A stretch of DNA of 64,000 nt from Streptomyces tateyamensis (GCF_003205575.1 NZ_PYBW01000010.1:1-64000); one strand, 5' to 3'; shown: positions 46,458-55,389, counted from the first letter of the stretch. A program made the numbers and translations. Notes: generated by a model not told the origin, from the sequence alone.

Positions 46458-46574
46458 GAGCAGTGGGTCCATGAGAATATTTAGCGTCCTCATTCGATTT
46501 CTGTTCGGGGCATTTCCGGGCAGATTCGATCCCGTCTCAGGGATTTCACCAAGGCTTTCCCGGCTGACGGTGGC

Positions 46575-47132
46575 TCAGCCCGGCCCGTCCCAGTCCAGCG
46601 TCGGCGCCAGCCACCCCTCCAGGGTCAGCAGCCACCGCTTCACGTCCAGCCCGACCCGCCCGCTGCCGAAGCCCCCCAGCCCGTCCGCCGCCACCACCCG
46701 GTGGCACGGCACCACCACCGGCAGCGGGTTGTTCCCCATCATCTGGCCCACCGCCCGGGCGGCCAGCCCCGGGCTCCCGGCCAGGTCCGCGAAGGCCCCG
46801 CTGCGCTCGGCCAGCCGCCCGTACGTCACCGTCTCCCCGTACCCCACCGTCCGGTACAGCGTCTCCAGCACCGTGCGCTGCCCCTCGGTGCCGACCAGCC
46901 GCCAGTCCAGCGGCAGCGTCCAGCCGCGGCTGTGCCCGGCGAAGTACGCCGCGAAGGCCTGCGTCACGGCGTCCGCCCGGTGCGGGTCCGCGCAGCGCGG
47001 CGCGCCCGCCGGCACCTCCGCCGCCAGGAACTGCACCGCCGCCACCCCCTGCCCGGTGACCCCGACCGCGAGCGGGCCGCTGGGCAGCGGGCTGGGCACC
47101 GCCAGCCACTCGATCCGGTCCACCGCGCTCAC
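46575..47132 (-). CDS. ogt: Methylated-DNA-protein-cysteine methyltransferase
   Basis: This suicide enzyme transfers alkyl groups from O6-alkylguanine to its own Cys. The 185-aa protein has the helix-turn-helix part ([17 protein letters not shown]), the active-site motif [12 protein letters not shown] near residue 140, and GGFGSG. The start is uncertain: a GTG three codons further in has better spacing from GGGGAGG. It lies upstream of the encapsulin gene on the same strand, but its transcript would have to cross a 209-bp gap. Confidence 0.93.
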   Translation of the reverse strand: MSAVDRIEWLAVPSPLPSGPLAVGVTGQGVAAVQFLAAEVPAGAPRCADPHRADAVTQAFAAYFAGHSRGWTLPLDWRLVGTEGQRTVLETLYRTVGYGETVTYGRLAERSGAFADLAGSPGLAARAVGQMMGNNPLPVVVPCHRVVAADGLGGFGSGRVGLDVKRWLLTLEGWLAPTLDWDGPG

Positions 47133-47283
47133 CCCTCCCCGCCCTCGGACGACCTGCCACAGTGCCGCCCGCCCCCGTCACCCGCTCCAGCGACCCCGGC
47201 GCGCCGCTCCGGGCCCCGCCGCGCACCGTCCAGCAGCCTGATCTCCACAACCCCCAGCCTAAGTCCCCACCGAGGAGCCCCCC

Positions 47284-48045
47284 GTGAGTTACCCCGCTCT
47301 GGCCACCCGTACCGCCGCGGTCACCGGCGCCGCCTCCGGCATGGGTGCCGCGACCGCCCGGCTGCTGGCCGCCAACGGTGCCAGGGTGGCGCTGCTGGCC
47401 CGCCGGGCGGAGCGGCTGGCAGGGCTGGCCGAGGAGATCGCGGCGGCCGGCGGGCAGGCCCTGCCGGTGCCGGTGGACGTGACCGACGCCGCCGCCCTCA
47501 CCCGGGCCGCCGACCAGGTACGCGACTGGGCCGGCCCGGTGGACCTGCTGGTCAACGCGGCCGGCGTGATGCTGCCCAACCCGCTGGCCGCCGGCCGCGC
47601 GGACGAGTGGGCCAAGATGGTGGACACCAACCTCACCGGCCTGTTGCGGGTGATCGACGCGTTCCGCGCCGACCTGGTGGCAGCCGCCGCGGCGGGCCGC
47701 ACCGCCGACCTGGTCAACGTCTCCTCGATCGGCGCGCACGTCCCCTTCCCGTCCTACGCGGTCTACGGCGCCACCAAGGCCGCCGTCACCCAGCTCTCGG
47801 CCGGCCTGCGGACCGAGTTCGGCCCGCTGGACGTCCGGGTGACCAACGTCGAACCGGGCCTGACCGAGACCGAGTTGGGCCGGCAGATCGACAACCCCGA
47901 GCTGGCCGAGCAGCTGGCCGGGATGTTCCGGCTGATCCCGCCGCTGGCCGCCGAGGACGTCGCCGACCTGATCGCCTGGACCGCCAGCCGCCGCCGGGGC
48001 GTCAACCTGCGCCAGGCCGTGCTGCTGCCGACCCGCCAGGCCTGA
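47284..48045 (+). CDS. Short-chain dehydrogenase/reductase
   Basis: The 253-aa classical SDR has the nucleotide motif TGAASGMGAAT near residue 15, NAAG (VNAAGVML) near 92, catalytic Ser in VNVSSIGAHVPF, and YAVYGATKAAV with the catalytic Tyr/Lys pair near 158-162. The substrate is probably an alcohol or ketone and unknown. GAGGAG lies before the GTG. It converges with the beta-galactosidase gene. Confidence 0.93.
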   Translation: MSYPALATRTAAVTGAASGMGAATARLLAANGARVALLARRAERLAGLAEEIAAAGGQALPVPVDVTDAAALTRAADQVRDWAGPVDLLVNAAGVMLPNPLAAGRADEWAKMVDTNLTGLLRVIDAFRADLVAAAAAGRTADLVNVSSIGAHVPFPSYAVYGATKAAVTQLSAGLRTEFGPLDVRVTNVEPGLTETELGRQIDNPELAEQLAGMFRLIPPLAAEDVADLIAWTASRRRGVNLRQAVLLPTRQA

Positions 48046-48064
48046 CCGGGGTTCTGACGCGCCG

Positions 48065-49837
48065 TCAGTCCCGGATCCGGTCCAGCACCGCCTCGCCCAC
48101 CAGCTCCACCGACTCCCGCCGCGGCCCGTCCAGTTGCAGCACCAGCAGCTCGTTGCCGCCCGACCGCAGCAGCGGCCCGGGCAGGTAGAGCGTCTGCTGC
48201 GGCCCGATCTCCCAGAACCGCCCGAGCAGGAACCCGTTGATCCAGCAGAGCCCCTTGCCCAGCCCCTCGGTCAGCACGAAGGTGTCGGCCGGCTCCTCGA
48301 CCTCGAACTCGGCCCGCCGGAAGACCGGCCGCCCCGCCGCGGCACCGGGCAGCGCCCCGCCGACGAAAGGCAGTTCACCCACCTCGTCGAGCGGCAGCGA
48401 GTGCATCTGCCAGCCGTGCAGCAGCTGGTCGCCGAGCCGGACCCCGCCCGCGATCCCCTTGCGGTCGGCCAGCTGCGGGCCGTAGTTGATCCGCCCCAGG
48501 TTCTCCACCAGCAGCTCCAGCCGGGCCCCGCCGGCCGGCACCGCCAGCTCGACCGGCCCGCCGGACAGCCCGGTGCGGTCCAGGATGCCGACCGGCTGCC
48601 CGTCCAGGAACACCTGGGCCCGGTCGCCGAGCCCCTCCACCACCAGCTCGGCCGACTCCCGCGGCCCGGTGAGCCAGGTCCGGTAGAGCACGAAGCCGTA
48701 GGACTGGTCCAGCTCCTCCATGCTCAGCGGGGCGGGGGCGCAGACCGGCTCCGCCAGGTCGTCCACCAGGTCCAGCAGCGGTACCGGCTGGCCGAGTTCG
48801 AGCCGGCGCGGGGCCAGCACCGGCAGCCGCAGGTCCGCCGGCGCGGGCGGCAGTTCGGTGTACTTGCCGAGGATCTCGCGGAACGCCCAGTACTTCTCGG
48901 TGAGCTGCCCGTCCTCGCTGATCGCCGCGTCGTAGTCGTAGCTGGTGACGGTGGGCTGGAGCAGCCCGTCCACCAGGTTGGCGCCGTTCAGCAGGCCGAA
49001 GTTGGTGCCGCCGTGCGCCATGTAGAGGTTGACCGAGCCGCCGGCCGCCAGCATCTCCTCCAGCGCCCGGGCCGCGTCCGCCGCGTCCCGGGTGTGGTGC
49101 GGCGCGCCCCAGCGGTCGAACCAGCCGTTCCAGTACTCCATGCAGACCGGCGGCCCGTCCGGCGAGTAGCCGCGCAGCACCTCGAAGGCCTCGCCGGCCC
49201 GGTCGCCGAAGTTGGCGGTCGGCAGCACCCCGGCCAGAGTGCCGCCCTGCATCATGGCGTCGGTCGGCCCGTCCGAGGTGAAGAGCAGGCAGTCGGCGCC
49301 GCGCCGGCGCAGACCCTGGGCGAGGTGGCGCAGGTAGGCGGTGTCGGTGCCGTAGGAGCCGTACTCGTTCTCCACCTGGAGCGCGAGCACCGGCCCGCCC
49401 TGCTCGGCCAGCAGCGGCACCACCAGCGGCAGCACCGCGTCCAACCAGCGGTCCACGGCGGCCAGGTAGGCCGGGTCGGCGCAGCGCAGCCGCAGGTTGC
49501 GGTCCTTGAGCAGCCAGGCCGGCAGCCCGCCGAACTCCCACTCGGCGCAGATGTACGGGCCGGGCCGCAGCAGCACCTGGAGCCCCGCCCGCTCGGCGGC
49601 CCGGACGAAGGCCACCAGGTCGAGCCGCCCGGTGAAGTCGAACTCGCCCGGGCTCGGCTCGTGCAGGTTCCACGGCAGGTAGGTCTCCACCGTGTTGAGG
49701 CCCATCGCGCGCAGCAGGCCGAGCCGGTGCTCCCAGTACTCGGGGACCACCCGGAAGTAGTGCAGCGCGCCGGAGAGGATCCGCAGCGGCCGGCCGTCCA
49801 GGGCGAAACCGTCACGGTCGTGGGTCAGGCTGGACAT
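48065..49837 (-). CDS. Glycoside hydrolase family 35 beta-galactosidase
   Basis: The 590-aa retaining enzyme has the GH35 TIM barrel (SGALHYFRVVPEYWEHRL, NTVETYLPWNLHEP), the acid/base Glu in QVENEYGSYG near residue 155 and the nucleophile Glu in CMEYWNGWFDRWG near 235. Two C-terminal beta-sandwich domains follow. No signal peptide is seen, so it is probably intracellular and acts on imported galactosides. AAGGAG precedes the ATG at 49837. The divergent AraC regulator 174 bp away is likely its activator. Confidence 0.93.
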   Translation of the reverse strand: MSSLTHDRDGFALDGRPLRILSGALHYFRVVPEYWEHRLGLLRAMGLNTVETYLPWNLHEPSPGEFDFTGRLDLVAFVRAAERAGLQVLLRPGPYICAEWEFGGLPAWLLKDRNLRLRCADPAYLAAVDRWLDAVLPLVVPLLAEQGGPVLALQVENEYGSYGTDTAYLRHLAQGLRRRGADCLLFTSDGPTDAMMQGGTLAGVLPTANFGDRAGEAFEVLRGYSPDGPPVCMEYWNGWFDRWGAPHHTRDAADAARALEEMLAAGGSVNLYMAHGGTNFGLLNGANLVDGLLQPTVTSYDYDAAISEDGQLTEKYWAFREILGKYTELPPAPADLRLPVLAPRRLELGQPVPLLDLVDDLAEPVCAPAPLSMEELDQSYGFVLYRTWLTGPRESAELVVEGLGDRAQVFLDGQPVGILDRTGLSGGPVELAVPAGGARLELLVENLGRINYGPQLADRKGIAGGVRLGDQLLHGWQMHSLPLDEVGELPFVGGALPGAAAGRPVFRRAEFEVEEPADTFVLTEGLGKGLCWINGFLLGRFWEIGPQQTLYLPGPLLRSGGNELLVLQLDGPRRESVELVGEAVLDRIRD

Positions 49838-49926
49838 CGCGGGGTGCTCCTTCTTCCTCGGGGTGGGGTCCGCCCATCGTCCGCGACCGGGCCCCCACGC
49901 GGTTGAACTCCTCTCCAGCAGAACAT

Positions 49927-50001
49927 GGACTTTTCCACGGGCTGCCGAGGGCGCGCTGAGCTGTACAGTTTTGGCTCCGCAGACCGTCGATTGGACTTTC
50001 C
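49927..50001. promoter_or_regulatory. Direct repeats in the GH35/AraC promoter region
   Basis: GGACTTTTCC at 49927 and GGACTTTCC at 49993 lie in the same orientation, 66 nt apart, in the divergent promoter region. AraC-family proteins bind direct repeats, so these are candidate half-sites. A TACAGT hexamer lies between them. Confidence 0.4.
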
Positions 50002-50010
50002 GAGGCATCC

Positions 50011-50961
50011 GTGGCCGGCTTCGCGCGCTACCTCACCCCCGCTCCGGAGCACCGGCAGCTGGGCCTGGTCTGCCTGGGCACGGGCGCGCAGCAGGTGCGC
50101 CGGGTGAGCTTCGACGGGCGGGTGCTGGCCTGCTACGGGCTGATGCTGGTGACCCGCGGCGGCGGCTGGCTGGAATGGGGCGACCGGCCGCGCCGCCGGC
50201 TGCCGGTCCGGGCGCCGGCCGCCTTCGTGGTCTTCCCCGGGCTCTACCACGCGTACCAGCCCGACCCGCAGGGCTGGAGCGAGCGCTGGGTGCTCTTCGA
50301 CGGCCCCGCGGCGGCCGCCCACGAGCGGCTCGGCGGCCTGGACCGGAACGCGCCGGTGGTCCCGCTCGGTCCGGCGGTGCAGTCGCTGGTCCGGCTCTTC
50401 GACCGGCTCGGCGCCGCCGTGGAGCCCGGCGCCCCGCACCGCGACGTGGTGGCCGCCGCGCTGGTGCAGCAGCTGCTCGCCGAGCTGCTGGTCGGCCGGG
50501 TCGACGCGGACCTGTCCCGGGTGGTCCGCTACCTGGACGAGCACGCGGTCGAGCCGCTCACCGTGGGCGACCACGCCCGCCGCCTGGGCCTGACCGAGGC
50601 CGCGCTCCGGGACGAGGTGCAGCGGGCCACCGGGTCCACGCCCAAGGAGTACGTGCTGCGGGCCCGGCTCTCCCGCGCCAAGCGGCTGCTCTCCACCACG
50701 GACCGCCCGGTGCAGGAGGTGGCCCAGGCGGTCGGGTACGGCGATCCGGCCTACTTCACCCGGCTGTTCACCCGGCGGGTCGGGGCGGCGCCGACCGAGT
50801 TCCGGCGCTCTGCCGGAGGGGTTCGCGAGGCCGGAGCGGGTTCCTCGGGCGGGGGCGGGGGCGGGTTCGGGAGGCGGGCTGCTGAACGGGCGGCAGTTGA
50901 CGGGGCGCCAGTTGCCGGTGAGTCCCGGACCGGCGGCCCGGGACTCACTTCCGGCGGGTGA
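50011..50961 (+). CDS. AraC-family regulator
   Basis: The 316-aa protein has an N-terminal cupin-like sensor domain (residues about 5-120; VTRGGGWLEWGDRPRR, FPGLYHAYQPDPQGW) and a C-terminal pair of helix-turn-helix motifs (LTVGDHARRLGLTEAALRDE, then VQEVAQAVGYGDPAYFTRLF). A Gly-rich disordered tail of about 45 residues follows. It is divergent from the GH35 gene, so it probably senses a sugar and controls it. The GTG start has no clear ribosome site. It converges on the ricin-domain gene, with stops one base apart. Confidence 0.92.
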   Translation: MAGFARYLTPAPEHRQLGLVCLGTGAQQVRRVSFDGRVLACYGLMLVTRGGGWLEWGDRPRRRLPVRAPAAFVVFPGLYHAYQPDPQGWSERWVLFDGPAAAAHERLGGLDRNAPVVPLGPAVQSLVRLFDRLGAAVEPGAPHRDVVAAALVQQLLAELLVGRVDADLSRVVRYLDEHAVEPLTVGDHARRLGLTEAALRDEVQRATGSTPKEYVLRARLSRAKRLLSTTDRPVQEVAQAVGYGDPAYFTRLFTRRVGAAPTEFRRSAGGVREAGAGSSGGGGGGFGRRAAERAAVDGAPVAGESRTGGPGLTSGG

Positions 50962-52857
50962 CTACTTGAGCGGCGTGCCGCCCGAGTTGTGGTACGCGGT
51001 CGTCTTGTTGATCAGGTTTCCGCCGTCCGTCTCGGCCGAGGTCTGTTCCTGCTGCCCCGGGCCGAACATCAGGCCGGCGATGTGCGCGTTCGCCACCTGG
51101 TCCATGTGGGCGAAGAACCAGTCGACCTTGTCGTCCTTGTAGTGGTTGAGGGTGTTGTTCTGCGCCATGTTGCCCACGGGGATCTGCCACAGGACCACCG
51201 GCTTGCCCACGGACTCGGCCATCGTCTTGTAGAACCCCATCTGGGCGGCGGCCGACTGGTCGTTCCAGAACTTGTCGAGGCCGCCGTGGGCGGGCTGCGC
51301 GTACCAGCCCGCATCGCGGTCCGACACGTCGGTGGCCAGGAAGTCGGCGTTCTGCGCGCCGAGGCTCGCGTAGTCCTTGACGCACTGCGGGGTGTTCTGC
51401 TGCCAGTCGAAGCAGGACAGGTGCATTCCGACGGCGGCGTTCGGTGCGTACTTGTGCCCCATCGAGATCAGGCACTGGGCGAGTCCGGCGGCGCTGTTCT
51501 CCTGCGAGCCGCAGTCCGTCGGATTCGCGGCCTTGACCTGCGCGGCGACCTGGTGCGGGTCACCGAGCGACCGGACGTAGCCCCAGAAGTCGGGCTCGAG
51601 GTCGATCATGTCGTGCGACGTGCCGATCTTCTGGAGGAAGAAGCGGTAGTCGTTCAGGTACCGGGTGAGCAGGTCGGCCCGGTTGATGGCCTTGACCTCG
51701 CCCGGACCGTCGCCCTGGCCCGCCGCGTCGCCGAGGTCGCGCAGCGAGTACCAGGTCCAGAGGAACTTCTGCGGGCGAGGCTTGCCCTGGTAGGTCTCCT
51801 GGGCCGCCTTGGCGTCCCGCCAGGTCACGTACGTGCCGGGCGCCGTGGTGCTGCCGTTCCAACATCCCCACCAGCCTGTCCACGCGTCCTGGCAGCGGGC
51901 CGCCGTGTAGTAGTCCGAGGAGGGTGCGGGCTGGCTGTGCACGTAGGCGTACTGCGCGTCGAACGGCGCGGCGCCGGCCGAGGCGTCGGACACCGAGCCG
52001 CCGATGAGCACCGTGGTGCTGCCCATGAAGGTCTTCCCCGAGCTGCTGCCGCCGCCGGCCGCAGGCACCGGAGCAGGGGGCGACGTCGGCGCCGCCGACG
52101 TCGGGTGGTTGCCGCTCGGGGTCTGGCTCGGCGCAGCGCTGCTGCCCGGCTTGGCGGACGTGGTGGGCGCCGCGCTGCCGCCGGAGGCGCCCGCGTTCCC
52201 GGTGCCGCCGGCACTGCCGACCGGGACGAGCTGCCACTGCTGGTTGGCACCGTTCCAGTCGTGGTACTGGGCGATGCGGCCCCCGTCGGACTTGGAACCG
52301 AGCGGGACCTCGACGGCCTTGCCGTTCGAGCGGTTGATCAGACGGACGTAGCCGTCCGACGACTTCTCCAGGTGGAACTGCTGGTTGGCGCCGTTCAGGT
52401 CGTGCCACTGCACCAGTTCGGCACCCTCGTTCTTCGACCAGTTGAAGTCGTCGAGGACCTTGCCGGAACTCCGGTTCTGCAGCCGGTAGTTCCCGTCACC
52501 CGAGTCGACGAACTTCCACTGCTGGTTGTCCCCGCCGTTGCGGGTCCACTGCACCACCGGAGCACCGTCGGCGGTGCCGTACTCGAGGTTGTCCAGCACC
52601 TCACCGGTGTTGCGGTTGACCAGGAGGTACCAGGAGCTCGTGTCCACGGCCACGGTTCCTGCCGAGGCCGTGTTGACCGCGACCACGGAGCCGCCCAGGA
52701 CCGTCAGGCCGACGGCCGCCCAGAAGCCCCGGCGCTGGTAGACCTTGCGGCTGCGGTGCGTCCGCTGCCCCGCTGCGGCCGAGCGGGACGAGGCGCGACC
52801 ACGGCGGCCGCGGCCGCCGGGCGAGGCCTCCTGCGACGTGGATGGGCGAGGGAACAT
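50962..52857 (-). CDS. Secreted ricin-lectin protein with glycosidase-like domain
   Basis: The 631-aa protein has a long basic N-region and a hydrophobic helix with a Tat-like twin Arg (YQRRGFWAAVGL, about residues 41-66), then a ricin-type beta-trefoil with three QxW-like repeats (NQQWKF, NQQFHL, NQQWQL), a Pro/Ser/Thr linker, and a C-terminal domain of about 330 residues. That domain looks like a TIM-barrel sugar hydrolase (FLWTWYSLRDLG; SHDMIDLEPDFWGYV; VGMHLSCFDWQQ; VVLWQIPVGN), but I cannot place it in a numbered GH family. Asp/Glu in IDLEPD are candidate catalytic residues. GAAAGAGAG lies before the ATG. Confidence 0.82.
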   Translation of the reverse strand: MFPRPSTSQEASPGGRGRRGRASSRSAAAGQRTHRSRKVYQRRGFWAAVGLTVLGGSVVAVNTASAGTVAVDTSSWYLLVNRNTGEVLDNLEYGTADGAPVVQWTRNGGDNQQWKFVDSGDGNYRLQNRSSGKVLDDFNWSKNEGAELVQWHDLNGANQQFHLEKSSDGYVRLINRSNGKAVEVPLGSKSDGGRIAQYHDWNGANQQWQLVPVGSAGGTGNAGASGGSAAPTTSAKPGSSAAPSQTPSGNHPTSAAPTSPPAPVPAAGGGSSSGKTFMGSTTVLIGGSVSDASAGAAPFDAQYAYVHSQPAPSSDYYTAARCQDAWTGWWGCWNGSTTAPGTYVTWRDAKAAQETYQGKPRPQKFLWTWYSLRDLGDAAGQGDGPGEVKAINRADLLTRYLNDYRFFLQKIGTSHDMIDLEPDFWGYVRSLGDPHQVAAQVKAANPTDCGSQENSAAGLAQCLISMGHKYAPNAAVGMHLSCFDWQQNTPQCVKDYASLGAQNADFLATDVSDRDAGWYAQPAHGGLDKFWNDQSAAAQMGFYKTMAESVGKPVVLWQIPVGNMAQNNTLNHYKDDKVDWFFAHMDQVANAHIAGLMFGPGQQEQTSAETDGGNLINKTTAYHNSGGTPLK

Positions 52858-53199
52858 GTCGGTGCTCTCTTTCAACCGGTACCTTGACCAGACCGCCTGT
52901 CCGGACACCCCTCAGTTGTCGCCGCCCCCGGAAAGGTTGCCCCGGTCGCGGAGATTTTTTCGGGCACCGCGCGCCGGCCCGCGGCCGGCGGCAACCCGAA
53001 CCGGAACCCGCGAAGGGGAAGCCACGCCTCTTACCGCTACCTGGCACCCCGTCTGTTCACGTACAGCTGACGGGCAGCAACCTGAGCTCTCTTGCGCCGC
53101 TCCACCTGGGAGCCCCGCACTCGTACCGCCAACGCGGCTCTCCTACCCCGGCCAGTTGGCCCCGCTCGGCCCAAGCCGTCGAACCGTCAGGAGAGCCCG
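52858..53199. other. 342-bp divergent intergenic region
   Basis: It serves two divergent secreted-protein genes. It contains a GC palindrome (GCCGGC, five bases, GCCGGC) near 52973 and a T6 run near 52955. No gene is seen. Confidence 0.5.
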
Positions 53200-53751
53200 A
53201 TGCTCCAACAGTCCCAGCAGCGCCCCACGTCGAGACGCCGCGCCCTGTTCATCGTCGCCGGAGTGCTGGTGCTCGCCGCGGCGGGCACGGCGTTCGCGGT
53301 GCGGGCCAGCGAGCCATCCGCGAAGAATCCGGCGGACGTGGCGGCACACCCCTGCCCGGCGACCCGGCCGTTCAAGGTGGCCGCCGCCCCGTCGAGCCGG
53401 CGCGGAGTGACGAACCACCTGGTCCCCGACCACCCGGCAGTCGCCACCTTCTGCCGCTACGACGAGCCGACCCGCCCCGACGACTGGAAACTGCGCGACT
53501 CCGTCGAGGTCCGGGGCGCCGAACTCGCCTCCCTGGTCACCGCGTTGGATCAGGCACCGCACAGCGGCGGCTGCCCCGCGATCAGGCCGGACGGCGAGCT
53601 GCTCGGCGAGCTGTACTTCGAGTACCCGAGCGGCGCGGGCGTCGAGGTGCTGGTCCAGGGCCTGCTGCCGGTACGGAGCTTGTGCGAGACCGCCGGCAAC
53701 GGCACCCTGACGGCCTTGGAAACCTCGAAGGTCACTCTGCCGCTGGGCTGA
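53200..53751 (+). CDS. Membrane-anchored or secreted hypothetical protein
   Basis: The 183-aa protein has a basic N-terminus followed by a hydrophobic helix (residues about 14-33, ALFIVAGVLVLAAAGTAFA) and an extracytoplasmic domain of about 145 residues with four Cys, likely two disulfides. No family is recognised. The ATG at 53200 has AGGAGA before it; upstream in-frame codons do not. Its 3' end overlaps the converging small gene by 20 bp. Confidence 0.72.
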   Translation: MLQQSQQRPTSRRRALFIVAGVLVLAAAGTAFAVRASEPSAKNPADVAAHPCPATRPFKVAAAPSSRRGVTNHLVPDHPAVATFCRYDEPTRPDDWKLRDSVEVRGAELASLVTALDQAPHSGGCPAIRPDGELLGELYFEYPSGAGVEVLVQGLLPVRSLCETAGNGTLTALETSKVTLPLG

Positions 53752-53923
53752 GCCGCCGAACCAGGGGCGGAGAGCAGCGCGGACAGCGGCAGGGCGGCCA
53801 GTCCAGCGCCGTGTGGATCTCCCAGAAGGTGCTGGACGCCACCTCGGCGCGCGGCCGCAGCTCGGTCCGCTCACCGGTGGCCGCCGCGATCCGGTAGACC
53901 CGGAGGGTCATGGCCGTCGTCAT
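53732..53923 (-). CDS. 63-aa Cys-containing protein, copy B
   Basis: The product starts MTTAMTLRVYRIAAATGER and ends with a CRCPRC motif about 15 residues from the C-terminus. It is a diverged duplicate of the gene just upstream (same length, shared LRVYR/IRVYR and WPPCRCPRC/WPACRCPRH). Its ATG overlaps the copy A stop (ATGA), so the two are translationally coupled. The Cys cluster could bind zinc. Function unknown. Confidence 0.65.
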   Translation of the reverse strand: MTTAMTLRVYRIAAATGERTELRPRAEVASSTFWEIHTALDWPPCRCPRCSPPLVRRLSPAAE

Positions 53924-54111
53924 CGCGGCCCCCGGGCGGGCGGCACTTGGTGGCGCGGGCAGCGGCAGGCGGGCCACTCGCCGCCGATCGGACCGTGGTA
54001 CGGCTCGCCGGACTTCACCCGGACCCGGCTGAGCTCCTGGCGGCGGCCGTCCTCGGTGAGACGGTAGACCCTGATGGTGAGCGCGCTGGGGCGCCTACGC
54101 GTGCTCGCCAT
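53920..54111 (-). CDS. 63-aa Cys-containing protein, copy A
   Basis: The product begins MASTRRRPSALTIRVYRLTE and contains WPACRCPRH near the C-terminus. It forms a tandem pair with copy B. Copy A has two Cys and a His where copy B has three Cys. GAGGGG lies just before the ATG. It belongs to a run of small minus-strand genes beside the XRE/DUF397 cluster. Confidence 0.65.
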   Translation of the reverse strand: MASTRRRPSALTIRVYRLTEDGRRQELSRVRVKSGEPYHGPIGGEWPACRCPRHQVPPARGPR

Positions 54112-54117
54112 GGCCCC

Positions 54118-54207
54118 TCAGCTCGTCGCGCACAGAGGGCAGTTCGGCCAGCCCAGCGGGCAGGCCCGGACGGGACGGCGGCGGACCGGCCACCATCCGC
54201 GGCTCAA
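54118..54207 (-). CDS. Possible 29-aa Cys peptide
   Basis: A TTG codon overlaps the stop of the upstream 79-aa gene and opens a 29-codon frame ending in ACPLGWPNCPLCATS (C-X6-C-X2-C). It lies in line with the other small Cys proteins, with 6 nt to copy A. The rare start and short length make it doubtful. Confidence 0.25.
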   Translation of the reverse strand: MSRGWWPVRRRPVRACPLGWPNCPLCATS

Positions 54208-54443
54208 TTCGTCCGTCCATTGCGGGCATTCACCCCTTCGAGGATCAGGTCCGCGAGCACCTCGGTGGTCTCGGCGGTGGCCCGGCCGAGTTCGACCAAG
54301 GTCACCCCCGTCACCATCCCGGTGCGGTCCACGCACAGCGACGGGAGCACCACCCCGGCGCGCGCGAGTGCGGCGCGCAACTTGCATTCGGCTGCGGTTG
54401 CTTGGCTGCGTGAGGCGGCGACGGCGTCGCTGAGCCTGGACAT
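54204..54443 (-). CDS. 79-aa hypothetical protein next to the XRE cluster
   Basis: The product starts MSRLSDAVAASRSQATAAEC and is mainly helical, with two Cys. GAGGAG lies directly before the ATG, and a perfect 8-bp inverted repeat sits just upstream of that. It is divergent from the XRE regulator, a position often held by a partner of WhiJ/AbaA-like clusters. It resembles no family I know. Downstream are the tandem Cys-protein genes, probably one operon. Confidence 0.65.
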   Translation of the reverse strand: MSRLSDAVAASRSQATAAECKLRAALARAGVVLPSLCVDRTGMVTGVTLVELGRATAETTEVLADLILEGVNARNGRTN

Positions 54444-54456
54444 ATTTTCGACTCCT

Positions 54457-54480
54457 CTGTGTAGTCGTTCCGCTACACAG
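54457..54480. promoter_or_regulatory. Operator between the 79-aa gene and XRE regulator
   Basis: CTGTGTAG, eight bases, CTACACAG is a perfect inverted repeat immediately before the ribosome site of the 79-aa gene and about 85 nt before the XRE start. It is a strong candidate for binding by the adjacent XRE protein. Confidence 0.7.
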
Positions 54481-54564
54481 AATGCTCCTTCCGAGTTACG
54501 ATCGAAAGCATCCCAACTGGGCACTTGGGCGTGGTGGGACTCATGCACCTAAGGACGTTCGAAC

Positions 54565-55389
54565 ATGCGCCGAACGAAACTTGACCCCTCGTCATCTCCG
54601 CTCGCCGCATTCGGCGTGCAACTCCGCAGGTCCCGTGAGTCGAAGAGGCTCACGCAGGTCGCGCTGGGCGTGCTGATCAAGTTCAGCGACAGCTTCATCT
54701 CGTGCGTCGAACGAGCGACACGCAATCCCACACTGGACTTCGCCATCGCGTGCGACGAGATCCTGGAGACCGGCGGCACCCTGGAGCTGATGTGGTGGGC
54801 CATCAACCACACCGCGCTGCTGCAGGGCTTCCCGGAGTTCGCGGCCCTGGAGCGCAAAGCCCTGGAGATCCGGCTCTTCGAGCTGGGCATCATCCCGGGC
54901 CTGCTGCAGACCACCGAGTACGCGCGGGCCCTGGTCACCGCTGCGGTACAGCGCGGCAGCATCAGCAAGGAGCAGGCCGAGCAGCGGCTGGAGTTCCACG
55001 CGGCGCGGCAGCAGCTCCTGGAGCGCTCGCCGCTGCTGCACGCCGTGCTCGACGAGAGTTGCATCCGCCGGCCGGTAGGAGGACCGGAGGTGATGTCCCG
55101 CCAGTTCGACCACCTGGAGGAGATGGCGGCCCGGCCGAACGTGACCCTCCAGGTGGCTCCCTACAGCCTGGGTGAGCACGTCCCGTTCACGATGGTCGTG
55201 GAGCTGTTGGCACTTCCTGACCGCTCTGTTGTGGCCTACTCGGAGGCTCAAGCGCGCGGGTTCCTGGACCGCGAATTGACCAAGGTCCGGTCCTGGGAGA
55301 GGGACTACCATCAGCTCCAGGTGGAGGCGCTGTCGAAGACGGCCTCCCTGGAACTGATCCGCAAGGCACGAAAGGAACTCTCTCCATGA
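54565..55389 (+). CDS. XRE-family regulator with DUF5753 (WhiJ-like)
   Basis: The 274-aa protein has an N-terminal helix-turn-helix (residues about 15-70; LRRSRESKRLTQVALGVLIK, FISCVERATRNP) and a C-terminal DUF5753 domain (from about 95; FELGIIPGLLQTTEYARAL, FDHLEEMAARPNVTLQV). Such proteins pair with DUF397 proteins in Streptomyces, as with WhiJ, where the partner relieves repression. The ATG of the downstream DUF397 gene overlaps its stop (ATGA). The palindrome at 54457-54480 is the likely binding site. Confidence 0.92.
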   Translation: MRRTKLDPSSSPLAAFGVQLRRSRESKRLTQVALGVLIKFSDSFISCVERATRNPTLDFAIACDEILETGGTLELMWWAINHTALLQGFPEFAALERKALEIRLFELGIIPGLLQTTEYARALVTAAVQRGSISKEQAEQRLEFHAARQQLLERSPLLHAVLDESCIRRPVGGPEVMSRQFDHLEEMAARPNVTLQVAPYSLGEHVPFTMVVELLALPDRSVVAYSEAQARGFLDRELTKVRSWERDYHQLQVEALSKTASLELIRKARKELSP

